Source: Nereocystis luetkeana
Taxonomy: Eukaryota; Sar; Phaeophyceae; Laminariales; Laminariaceae
Assembly: GCA_031213475.1 (NCBI GenBank)
Contig: JARUPZ010000027.1
Span: 3,046,069-3,110,068, forward strand
DNA: 64,000 bases
Reading direction: 5' to 3'
The translations under genes and the position numbers were made by a program. The notes beneath the pieces are model-generated. The model was not told the origin of the DNA and did no database searches. It saw only the letters and a list, made by a program, of their open reading frames with translations. Shown here in pieces: positions 25,950 to 37,442 of the stretch (positions are counted from its first letter, which is position 1; the number at the start of each line of letters is the position of its first letter).

Positions 25950-27607
25950 GTGTTATCGATCTCGTTCGTGTTATCTCTTGTCTTTGGTAGTGCGTACGTA
26001 CGACGCACCGTCCCTAATTCTCTAAACGGGATCTACGAAAACTCGATCTCCGTAGCAGTTACGGGGCTGAAATATAATAAAATAATAAAATGAGACAAGA
26101 TTATTTTTCCATCTCCTATCGTAGATCGTACTGGAAACATTTACGCCACCCTCCGTGTTTTCTTTCCCGTACACCCCCGTTCCCCGCTGGATAATGCTAT
26201 ATAGGGGGGAGAGAGTCGCGAGTACGCTCTGGCGTGAGGCCTGCAGTTTTCCTCAGTATGATTCATCTCGTTGGCGGCTGTATGATAAAATGTTGATGCT
26301 TACCACGGTATCTCACAATAATCCAATATTATTGGGGATTTATTTAGACTTGTTTCTTGGTCGGACTGTGTGGAGAACCGGGGCGCGGGAGCCACCGCCA
26401 TGATGCGCAGTGCGATGTATCAAGCAAGTCCCCTCATGCTAGAATGCGTCCGTCATCTCGTCCAACTGGGTCGGGGCGTCTCGTGTATACGATGACGTCG
26501 GAGCTGTTCCTGACCTTTGAGTTGAAACATTTTGGGTAGTATGTATGTACGTATGGTTCTATTAATAGAGTCGATTCAAACCAAATACGTAGTGAACGTG
26601 GAAAACTCGTCTGAAGAGCATAAATGAACGCGCCAGGGTACACGCGCGCGCGCGTTTGGTATGATTGCGCAGCATGCTCTTACGACACACCAGAAGTCTA
26701 GAGCAACTACATGCAGCGATATCATTAGTGTTCCGGCGAACAAAAAAGGCCGCAACATTTTTTTGGGCCTACGGCCAAAAACGTTGCGCGCCCAAAACCG
26801 CGTGCTGTGCTGCGCGCAACCAGGCCCTCCGAGGCTGTTGCGGAAAACGGCTATTATGACCAAAATGTTGCGTTAGTGTTACGGCGCAACGCTAATTATA
26901 TCGCTGTCAGGCATCTACCGCCAGCGACGACAATATATATACCCGGTATATATATAGTCATGCGGATCCCTTGGGAGCCGCGAGCCGCGTCGTGTTTACG
27001 ACTTTGTCGGGTAATTGCTTCCGTGATGGAAGTGATGAGGTTCATTATGTATGTCATGGTCTAATATGAAGTGATGGTCTATAACGATGTGCTTGCTCGC
27101 TGTTATCGGCAGCCACGGTAAACCGACCACTACCATTGTATAAGGTCCACTAGGGTTCACTAGCGTGCGCAAAAAGTACGCGAGCAACAAGGCAGTTTTT
27201 GCTTGCACCCTCCCGCACAGCGAAATTACGCATCATACGCACGCAGGGCGTGTGACACTCATCCCCACCTACCTCCTCGGCTAACTTTGCTTCATTCGCC
27301 AGATATTATATACCAGTAGCTGTATACTACTGAATATGCGTACGTAAGAGGCATTCATTGAGTCATTCCGTCCTCTTCTTCACCATGATAAATTGAGCGC
27401 GAAAGGTAAGCAAGCACATCCAATATTATATATAGATCATGCCGCAACAAAACGCTTCACACCCCACCCCACCCCACCCCGATCCGATCGTCGCAGTCCC
27501 ACCGCGCGATTACACCGCAACAAAACTACCCGGTACGTACGTAGCCAGCCCACAGCGTCTATTGTCTAGGCAGCCAGCCTACAAGCCAAAATCTCCCCCT
27601 TTCTTTT
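25950..27607. other. Interval between the RPN2 3' end and the TRAF/LamG start
   Basis: This 1.66-kb stretch holds the promoter side of the TRAF/LamG gene and the 3' flank of RPN2. An AT-rich AATAATAAAATAATAAAATG tract sits near 26075. A GTTGCG/CGCAAC-rich stretch (26727-26890) has a short direct repeat, TTAGTGTT then CGGCG, at both ends. It is probably a decayed element. I see no exon. Confidence 0.5.
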
Positions 27608-30600
27608 TCACGCCCTTGTAGTTGTCGAGACTGGAATGGGCTTCCCGACACCCCCTGGGGTCCACTCGAATGCCTCCGGCGGGTCTGCCTCCTCTCCATC
27701 CGGGCCCGTCGAAGGAGCCTCAACCATCGCCACGTCCTCTGGTTCATCTGGCATGCGATCCAATAGCATGATGATACCCAAAGGCTTTCCCGATTTTCGC
27801 ACGGGCACATACCTTTTGATAAATGAAAAAAACGGGATTGACGCAGACAGGGCAAGGATTCATTAAATATAGTTGAAACCCTCGGATGGGTGGGTAACAT
27901 ATACCTACCTGGTATATACAAGTTAAGCTCAAGCTCACCACATTTCCATAAAAAACGTACTTGGCATCGCTGGTACGTCTCGCGGGTCAATTTAACTCTG
28001 TTGTAGTGCAACACACAACGATTGTTGTATTGATAATAATAGTACCCAAGGGTGCTGCCGACACCTCGGACGCCTGACTACGTCGACCCGACCTCTGGAC
28101 CTTGTATGATATGTACCGCGCATCATACCGTGATTCCACTAACAACACGCAATGCTTGTATTGCACAATTGCATGAGTGTATATACTGTACTACACCACC
28201 ATCACCATCCACACGCTGCGTAGAACAAAAGGCAAGACAAGCGGACACACACCTCTGCTCAAGGTCGAAGTGCACAAACGGCTCCTGGGTTGGCGTGACT
28301 CGCGCGGGGTTTTTGATCTTAAAGCTTGTCGGCTCGGGCTCCCTCTTGGGCTTTGGCCCTTCCTCCTTCGCCGCTTCCTCTTTCGCCACTTCCTTTTCCT
28401 CATCCCCAGCCCCCCCCTTCTCCTCCTCCACACCGCCCATTTCAGCCTGGACTTCCATGTCGCCCGCCCCCGGTGCAGTCGATCGGCCGGCATCCCCATC
28501 CTCCTTTTTGGTGGTGCTCAACTCCTTGCGGGCTTCGCGGGCCTTGGCTTTGGCGGTGGTGCTTAGCGTAACCGTGGTAACCCGCTCCTTCTTCTCCTCC
28601 TTCTTTTCCTCGAGCTTCTTCGGGTACGAGAAGTGGCTCGGGCGCGCCTCGCACGTCGCCTCGTAATTGTTGGGCATCTTGAAGTCTTTGTTCAGTCCGA
28701 TGTGCGTCGTTGGGGTGAAGGCCAGCGGTAAGAAGTGCATGAGAGGGTACCAGTACCAGTACTGGCACCACACGGCGAGGCCCACGACAGAGGACATCTT
28801 CGTGAACCCAGCGCGGGACTGCATTGTGATGGTCACGTTGCGTCCCCCGGCCTCCATGATCCCGCTGGCCATGATAGCGCCCATCTTGGTCATGGTGCTC
28901 TGGTGCTTGTCCGACACAATGGTTGCCAGCTTGGTGCGGAACGCCTTGACCTTGGGGATGCGCGCTTCCGATTGCTGCATCAGCACCATCGCCATCGCAA
29001 TGAGCGCACCCTAGTGCACATCAACAACAGCGTTCAGCAAAGAGGCAGGGGTGTCAGGACTCGAGCAAACAAACGCCAAAAGCACCCTATGATATAAAAT
29101 AAAAGACCATCGCTACGCATTCTACAACATGAAACTGACAAATCTAGAACGGGTGTATGTGTACAGCCAATGTGCCGGGCTAGGCAGGACAGACCTACCT
29201 ACATCCATTGGCAGGTCTGAAAATGTCTCACACGTCTGTTTGTCAAGGAGAAGCAGCATATGAACACCTGGGTTAAAATGGTACACCTACTATCGCGCTT
29301 GGCAATCTGCGGGGCGAAAGGCAGTGTTGCACACCCTCGAACAGTTTGATGACCTCACGCTGCCGGGTGAAAGTGGAATGATCTGCATGATCTAGCGCAT
29401 GTTTCCTGCGTTGGATCTATTACTGTACAGATCCTGCACAACACCTCACAACGGCAGCCAATGGACTGCTATCTGATCTATCTGATCTATCTGTGGTTGA
29501 TCTATCTGATCTGTCCGATGTGTGATATCTAATACCGGTAATACCTGTTACTTGCTTTTGTCAAGGAGCCCAACACTACTTCCGCACCGTACCCAGAGGC
29601 TCTAAGGTCATATGCGGGGCAATACGCGGGTTAAAGGCAACAACCTGTTTATGATTAATAGTGCCGACAACACTACGCACACGGCAAACAAATACTATAC
29701 TTCACTAGCTGGTACACTTCATTCACCTGTCTGACGAAGTCGACGACATCCTCCATCATCGGCTCCAGCACATCCATAGCTTCGCGAGACCCCGTCCCCG
29801 CGCAGCTGATGCCAATTGCCAGGCAAGACCCGAAACGCATATGCGCGTTGAACGACTCAGCCAGAAGAGAAACGAGTCGGGGTACCTGTACATAGATAAA
29901 GAGCAAGAGTAATGCGACAATAGTGCAAGTACGACAAAAACATTGATTCACACACGTATATATGAGGGGGTGACGACAATGGCACAGTGATGGGGTGTGC
30001 GTAAGGGGGTGGGCACGCTCCGAGAAGAGCACGAGTCTTTTGCGAGGTCTGAAATCGCACTACATGCTAGTTGACACCAACAGGAAAGCCGGGTATAAGG
30101 TAAGCACTGCGGTAGGCGAGAAACAATGCAATTACCTGCCTCCCGTCGGGAATTATCCAACAATTCAGTAGTGCAGTACCTCCTGGGGGAATCGACATGA
30201 GCAGATTATACCCTACCACAAGGCGACGACGGCGGCAACATTTCAAGCACAACATCAACATCAACACCGACATAATTCACAGTCCTTTTCGCGCAAGCTG
30301 AGTGCCCACTAAGTGAGCGCATCGAAGCCAGTCCCTTTCGGCGGCTGACTGAGGCAAAAAGCAGAATGCTCTTCGTTCTTCCCGAAAAAGCAGGTGGACA
30401 CGCAGAAGACAACATGATTGATATAAGGTACGAGGTATCCGACATGGTATGTAAAAATGTACCTGCTCTGGTGTTCGGAAGAGGACGAAGCCGAGGCAGG
30501 TCACAGCCGCCAGCCGAACGTCGTCGCTCACGTCCGAAACAGCCACGTGCAACAGTCGCCGGATGGCGTTGTTGTTGGACGTCCCGCAGTACGCCATTCC

Positions 30601-33600
30601 GATAGCATACATGGCGCCGTAGCGCAAGATAGGATCGCGGTCCCTCGCGAGCTGCTCGATAGTGCCTTCAGCCGCCTCTTCTTGGCTGTACGAGCAAAAG
30701 GTGGGGGGAATCGCGCACGCACGTGGGAAGCCGCATCAAAATCGGAAATCCCCATCCATCCTCGTGTGAAGCAAGCATGCACAAGGTAAGACAGATCATT
30801 ACTCACATGCCGCACAGTATTACTGGACCCAATCCAAACACAACCCACCCACCCACCCATATGCTGCGCATCCCAATCCCGATCCACCCCACCCCGAGTA
30901 GGCCATGAGGCTATCGATACCACTAAGGCTAAGAAACGGGATACACCTATTAATAGTATACGAGCTACACGAGTACGAGTACACACTTCGCTCCGGGAGC
31001 GAGTGCACCATGCGAGTGACTGCATTACCTGTAGAGGGTGAGCGCGATGCCCATGGCCAACCCACGGATGATTTTCTCGTGCGCTGTGTCGTGCGCGTAG
31101 GCAATCATCTCCTCCAGCGCGGTTTGCGACTCCGGAGTTGTCCCGCCCTTGCCGAGCATGCTCAAGCCGATCGCGTACGCGGCAGCCTCGCCAGCGTTGG
31201 CGCTGTCTGTGTATAGGGTGTTTTTGAGGTCCTCATAGAGCTCTGCCCCTCCCGTCGACATGGAGGCCAGTCCCAGCCCCAGGCAAGCCCCGTGTTGGAC
31301 GGTCTCGTTGGTGCCAGCGTTGCGCAACGCCTCTCGCAGATAAGTGATCACCTGACGCGACGGAGGAAAACAGCTTGCTGTTATTACTGTGAAACTGTTT
31401 TGCTGTTCAACTGTTTGACCACACATCATAAAAACCCCACGTATGTACCAGGACACCGCCAATAGCCAATAGCCAAGAGTCGAACGGTATGATAGTATAA
31501 TAGTGTAATAGTATAAGGGTTGACGTACCGTTCGACTTCTGTCGGTCGGCGAATAGATGCAAACCAAACGTAATACGAAAAATAGTCCGTATCTCGCTCT
31601 CTGCCGCATGAATAGGGCGCAACCCAATCACAACTCCCCTCAAGTACCACACGAGTATGAATAGTCATGCAACCCAGAACGGGTGGGTTTGCTTGCTTGC
31701 AGCAACTGACGGATATCGATATCCAACGTTCGTATCCCAACACACCTCCGCATTGCCGTCGCTTCCCTTGTTGGAGTGGATCAGACCCAAGGCGTAGAGG
31801 GCGCCGCCCTCGCTGTAGGGCAGAGCACTCACTCCACCCTGCGGCAAATAGGGTTGCAGGAGGCTCATGCTCTCCTTCATGTGGCCGCGATGCACCACAC
31901 CGATGCTCGCGGTGGCGGTGAACTTGGCCCAGTTGCTCGCACGTCCCATCCAGTCAAGGTTGTCACGAAGGAAGGTGTCCACCTGGCCGTATCACGGAGG
32001 AGTGGCGAGTATCACAATCGCGACATGACGATTAAGCGAGAAATCTAAACTCAAAACGTCCATCCAGACGGCAAGCACAGGACGTAACGGACGGTTTCAT
32101 TTTGCTGTGCCAACGCGAGAGCTGTGGATTTTGCCAATAAAGGGTCGCTCAGACCGGGTGAAGCAAAATAAGGTGATGATGCCGTCGGCGGTCCCATTCT
32201 CGGCAAGTCCAGCAGGCGTTCGACCGTCCTCCAAGATATGAAGAGCTCCCTTTCTCTTATGATGGTACACGACGGCGTTGGCAAAATCAGCACGTTCTAG
32301 CTATTAATACTACACGTATCTCTAGCCCGCACTATACGCAAATCTTGTGCCGCGCCAGGCCAATAAAAGTAACAATCTTGGTCATGCAGTAAAAGTAGCT
32401 CCACTCTCACGGTGTGGCGCGTTGCAAAGCTGGAGACTCGTGCGGAAAAACGCCAACGACGCACACCACCGCCTGTCGAACCAAACATCCGACACCAGAA
32501 CACCAACCATGCACTACCATTGTATGTTGGCCCCCGGGAGCGGTTTCTTCGTTACCGTCTGAATCGATCAGCAACCAGCGGCAAGCTCAACGTTTGCGTT
32601 ATCGGCGAGCCCACGACTAACCACGGCATAGACAACTCACCGTCGTCCCTGCCTGCATGTAACCATGCGCGACGACGGTGACGTTGTGGAGAACGCTGTT
32701 GCGAGTCTCCAAGGCTCCCTTGATGGTCTTCATGAGCAAGAGGTCCGTCTTGTTCATCTTGTACAGAAAATTCAACGAGAGGTCGATGCCAAAGCCATCC
32801 ACCAGCACCTGCCTCAGCTTCTCCGTACGCCCCACAAACTCCTCGCTTTCCTCAGCACCCCCCCCGCCTTCGCCATCTAGCTCCATACCACTTGCACCAG
32901 CCGCCGCCGCCGCCGCCGCCGCTGGTGGCGTTCCTGCTGCTTCGCTCGCTGCTGCTGCCCCTTCCCCTGCTACCGTCTCCGCGGCCTCTGGCGTCTCCCC
33001 CGCTGCGTCTGCAGTTTCGGGTGCTGGCGTCTTTTGCGGCAAATGTTTGTTGACTTCCATGACAAAGTGCTGGTGCTCGGATTCCACAAGGTCGAATGCG
33101 ATCTGGTAGGCCAGAAGAGACGAGTCATCCGACCCACGTAAGAGCCCCTTGAGCACTTCTGCCACCTGGGCCGCCTGCGGGTTCAATAATTGCGGTATTT
33201 GAGCGGTGCTGTGGTGTTACGGAAGGCGCACTAGGCAATAGCCAATAGGCGTACTGTTTTCTAGGCATATACGCTCGTGCCGTCCACGCACCCCTCCATT
33301 TTTCGAGGAAGTTGGTGTAGCTCGGCTTGGAAGTTGCGTGTAGGTCGGGCTTGGTGTGTTCGCAGAAGCCGACTACAGGTACACATGATATGGTGCCATG
33401 TAAGCAAGATGATGCCATGTATAACATGCGCTCACAAAGGTACGTTCGTGCCCCTGTGCCCTTGCAACAAAAAAATGAAATAAGAAATATACTCGGGTAG
33501 ATCAATATATCTACTTGACCTCTAGTACGCTCCGCTGACTCAACGCCATTGATGGTACTATAAATAATAGTACAAGGTAACCTGGTATATACCTGGTAGA

Positions 33601-35345
33601 TATTAGAGGCGCTACAGCTGTACGTGGACCTGATGGTGACAAAGGAAGGGTTCTTTCCGTCCGCATAGATGCAGGCGGTTTGCCGCAATGTCGCAACATC
33701 TCACTACAAATACGTGGGATAGGATGCCACTACGAGCACGAGCACGTTCGTTCGCACGGGAACCCGCAGTGAGCCAGATTCCGCGAAGCGCTGTTTTAAG
33801 TGGGCTCTAAACCTGCAGCACTCCCTATTTAATACTTCGAAGTAGTAAGCTAATACCAGGTACAGTAGACAATACGACGATTCCCATCTTCTTATCATGC
33901 ACCTGGTATACCCGGGAAAGCCCAAGTACGGCAGCCGTGACTCCCAAGCCGGTTTGGCGTCCAGCTGCTCTGCGCGACATCTACTGCTGTAGTCTACCCG
34001 CACAGCATGCAGAAGATCAGGAGCCATCTACTCTCACCGAGTACAAGGTATACCCAACAAGAAAAACGCACCTCGCCCAGGAATTGCAGGCACTTGCACA
34101 CGGCCACATGATCGGGCTCGGGTACAAGACGGTGCATCGCCACCAGAATGGCCAGAACCTTGAGCCGAGTGTCTCGGGAGGTGACCAAGGTCTGGCAAAC
34201 GTCGAAGGTATACGTCAGTAGGGCCGGCTTGTCGGTCGCCTGTCGGATAGTCTCCTCCACCTTGTCTAGCCTGCGCGCCTCCAGCGCGATCCCCATGGCT
34301 TGGGTAAACTCACCGTCGGCGTAGCACCGCTCGAACATGCGCTCCACGATGCCCTCCATTCGGGGGTCCATCTCTTCCCCCGCCTCAGCATCTTCCCCCC
34401 CGCCAGATACAGCCGTCCGCTGCGCCGTGTACTGGTCGATGCACTTGGACACCATCATGGAGACGTACTCTGTCTTGGATGAGACATCGAAGTACTGTCC
34501 GGCGCCCAGGGCGAGACGGAGCGCGTCGCTGTACTCTTCGAGGTGGAAGAAGCACTTGCTCGCCACTGCGGCGGCCAGCTCGCGGGCAGGGAAAGCGTCG
34601 TCCTCGCTGAGCTCCTCGATCAAGGGCACAACCGCCGCGACCTCAGCCCAGTGCTGGTCGACGACTTCGTGCAAGCGCTGCAATGCGTGCGTGCGTAGTG
34701 CATCGTTCTCCTCCTCGAGCAGCGAGATGAGCCCTGACGCTGCGGACGCGTAGTGTAACAGCAGTACGAAGCAAGCCAGAGAAGATGAGGCGTTACTACT
34801 GTACCATATAGATTGGAGTGCAGCAGTACTAAAAACTCATCAAGTTCCGCGAGTCGATCCATCGCTCCTAGAGTTGCGACTTGTGATAAAACAGGATGCT
34901 AGGACCTGGGATGCCAAGACTTGGAAGTATTCACAGCACCGGCACGCACGCTGTAGTTGCTTTTGTTCGGTAGCTCCCGCGTTCGAGCGTCGGGCCCAAT
35001 TCTGGCCTGTGCTGCACAAGGAATACACACTGCACAAGGAATACGGTCTACGAAACGGCGGTGCTATACACCTGTGACAACAGCAGTATAACGTGAGGGA
35101 CACCAAACCGGTCAATAGAGAGATGCAAAGAAAATACGACGATGCGACTATGCGAACAACGGAGAAAGGCATCCAAAGTAGATCGTGCTACACCCATGTA
35201 TTGCATCAACTCTAGGCATCAACAAGTCGGTTGCTATATATGTACGGGCGATGTGCCCGAATTGATAGCTACAGCTGTGGCAATCACCTGACGACGAAGG
35301 TACCGAAGAAGAGGAATCCACCGACATTGTCATCACAGCGGCCAT
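27608..35345 (-). CDS. PSMD1: 26S proteasome regulatory subunit RPN2 (PSMD1)
   Basis: Exons: 35345-35288, 34739-34072, 33174-32641, 31982-31746, 31351-31029, 30685-30463, 29885-29727, 29010-28253, 27812-27608. They total 3165 nt, 1054 residues; human PSMD1 has about 950. RPN2 is the large scaffold of the 19S base. Landmarks in order: [15 protein letters not shown] and ALRLALGAG (20-90); [18 protein letters not shown] (from 421); the proteasome/cyclosome repeats [46 protein letters not shown] and FRTPEQ (500-681); [15 protein letters not shown] and [10 protein letters not shown] in exon 8; [10 protein letters not shown], then a short C-terminus after the Lys/Glu-rich linker. An Ala/Glu-rich insertion at about 285-358 accounts for much of the extra length. 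The start is a 19-codon exon whose phase-1 end joins exon 2. Confidence 0.93.
29370..29525 (+). repeat. Dispersed GATC-rich repeat, copy 1 (RPN2 intron 7)
   Basis: It contains GATCTAGCGCATGTTTCCTG, a CTGTACAGATC core and an expanded ATCTATCTG tail. Related copies lie at about 45920-46070 (same orientation) and 56760-57000 (inverted). All three share the CATGTTTCCTG(G/C) core and ATCTATC/GATCATAC microsatellite tails. Confidence 0.55.
32886..32935 (-). repeat. GCC/GCG trinucleotide tract inside RPN2 exon 3
   Basis: On the coding strand this GCN tract encodes a run of eight Ala within the RPN2 low-complexity insertion. It is in frame and sits in a region that differs from other RPN2 proteins. 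Confidence 0.8.
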
Positions 35346-35649
35346 TCTGGCTGACAAATGTTTCGTTGCACCAGTTCTAGCGATTCTCAGGCGTCTTCTC
35401 CTACGCTTCTGCACTGGCACACGTGGTGAAGCACGCGGGAGTGCTGCTGTTCTGGGGTGAGTACTCTTTGTCGCAAATTCTTGTTGCTCTCTCTCGAAAT
35501 CGTCTCACGAAAAACATTTTGCAACAATATAAACCCGGGGACAGGGGATTTTACAACGAACCTTTCATGGAGTGTTTGTTCAGCAGTCAGTGATATTTTT
35601 TGGTCGTGTAGGATACCTCCATCACCACCAGACTGCCGTGCTACGTACT

Positions 35650-35790
35650 CTTTTTTTTTTTTTTATCGTCTCTTTTACTTTCCAACCTAAACTCGTAGGA
35701 GGTTTTACCCTCGGCGATCTTCTGGAGAAGCCGTGGTCACAGGTGCCGTCCCTTCTTCCCCCCGGTACGTGCCTTTATTTTTTGTCTGTA
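35650..35790 (-). mobile_element. SINE body fragment
   Basis: On the minus strand it reads AAATAAAGGCACGTACC, then a run ending in GGGAAGG-like sequence and an A-rich tail. This matches the body of the SINEs at 53930-54285 and 39690-39930. No tRNA-like head is left. Confidence 0.5.
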
Positions 35791-36044
35791 CCAACCAGGT
35801 ATTTTAAACTGTAGTATAGCAGGTATCGTACAGCAAACAGTATAATATATTATTGATAGTATTAAATAGGACGTGCGTTCAGTACTAAGTAGTACCAGTA
35901 GTAGCTGGGTGTATTATACCAATCATTCGTAAAAACATTCAAGTGGAAACATTGTGCATTGATGGCTAAAACCATGTTTTGTTGAGATACGAGGTATACC
36001 TCGTAGGGTTTTTTCCTGCTGGTCGGATAACACATGTATGTATG

Positions 36045-36330
36045 TACAAGGCGCTTCGCTCCGCGGGCGGCCTACGCCGCCCGCTACGCTCGCTCAGTAA
36101 GGAAAAAAGTACATCAAATCATGCGAACCGAACAGAGGTCCACGATCGAGTTTAGTGTTTTCAAGGATCGTAATAATTGCAAACCGGCGACATAATGCCA
36201 AGAGTCCCGCCGCCATGCTTCAGGAGAAAACAGCTCCGACGTCAGCTTGGATGCCACATATACGCTTCGCGTCGCGGATGTCGTACGTACGTACATACAC
36301 CCCAGGTAGGGTACTACTGCTTGTCTGTAC
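36045..36330 (-). mobile_element. Partial copy of the 1.27-kb element (3' hairpin module)
   Basis: It matches the last 260 bp of the element at 14634-15905 in inverse orientation, including the CGGGCGGCCTACGCCGCCCG hairpin at about 36063 and the TTGGCATTATGTCGCCG-type interior. It starts after a TGTATGTATGTACAAGG tail. Confidence 0.7.
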
Positions 36331-37077
36331 TTATTTTCTTCTTTTGATATGCTCTATGTCTGTGTACTGTATGTACGATACACCTAAGAAATTGATATTC
36401 CGTTCTTTACGAAAACTAAGAAATTCGAAGTAAGACATACAGGTCGAATACTGGTCAACAAGAAGATAAGAAATTGTAACATGAGAAACAGCAGCAATCG
36501 ACGCCCACGCGGGATTCGGAACGTTCCGGGAACAGGCAAGAAACGACCGAGGAAAATGGTTTTGGAGAGCCCAGTACAGAGAGGTAAGAAACCACTCTTG
36601 GCAGTAATCAGCTGATGACGAGTGCCCAGAAAATATTAAACTGCAGCTGGCGTGTGCAAAAAACTATAAAGCGTGAATGAAGCCTCGACGCTAAATTGAC
36701 TTTTCCCGAAGCTGGCCCTGAGGCCCCAACTGTACGTACAGGCGGTTGTTACTGTAGTTGTATCGGCTTGGCGACTCATTAATACGAGTAGTCTGCGTGG
36801 TTGGTGCAGAAAACCTAAAAAATACTGGTATGCCTGGAACGAAATCGCTGCGAAAAAAACATTCAGTACAGCAGTCGTAAACCTGATGCTGTGCTTGGCC
36901 GATATAATACCAGGTGCCGGTATCAGGTACAGTAGGTAGCTGTGAAACAGATTGCCACCCACGCGGATTCAATATCCCGCGCCATGCGAAACTCATGCTC
37001 AACCGAAGTGTCAAACCCAGGTTGAGGCAATCGAAATGTTGAGCCAGGGAAGTTATTGCCCGCCCGGTCGGGTCATT

Positions 37078-37310
37078 CACTACATTTCACGTAGAAGCAC
37101 AGGGGACGGCGCAACGCAGGAAAAAGCTACTTTTGAGGTTCGTGTCACTGCTATCGGTGCACTAGGTAGCATGGCCATGCACGCCATCATGCTGTGTACT
37201 ACATTTCACGTAGAAACACAGGGGACGATGCAACGCAGAAATAAGCTACCTTTGAAGTCCGTGTCATCTGTCGGTGCACTGGGTAGCATGGCCGTGCACG
37301 CCATCGTGCG
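37078..37310 (+). repeat. Two-copy direct tandem repeat, about 117 bp per unit
   Basis: Unit 1 runs from CTACATTTCACGTAGAAGCA at about 37080 to GGCCATGCACGCCATCATG at about 37190. Unit 2 repeats it from about 37198 to 37310 with scattered substitutions. The units are non-coding. Confidence 0.8.
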
Positions 37311-37442
37311 GTACATTATCGCCGGTCAACTATGAGAAGCGGCAAAAGTGCGGCTGCCGTCCACATTTGCAACGGTTGAAATCAATCAAATAGTCGACTA
37401 AAAAGTAGTGGAATTTTGGTTAATGGCGCCTCCGCGCACCCG

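Larger units (their letters stand above)
35346..37442. other. Interval between SSF1 3' end and RPN2 start
   Basis: No exon chain is recognised. It contains a SINE-body fragment (about 35650-35790, minus), a partial copy of the 1.27-kb element (36045-36330, minus), a tandem duplication (37078-37310) and several ACCAGG/CCTGGT palindrome fragments. The RPN2 promoter must lie at its left end. Confidence 0.55.

Noticed and set aside
32051..32293. Minus-strand frame between RPN2 exons 3 and 4 as an extra exon
   Set aside because: Exon 3 (ending AGTT) joins exon 4 ([11 protein letters not shown]) in phase and matches the continuous family sequence, so nothing is missing.
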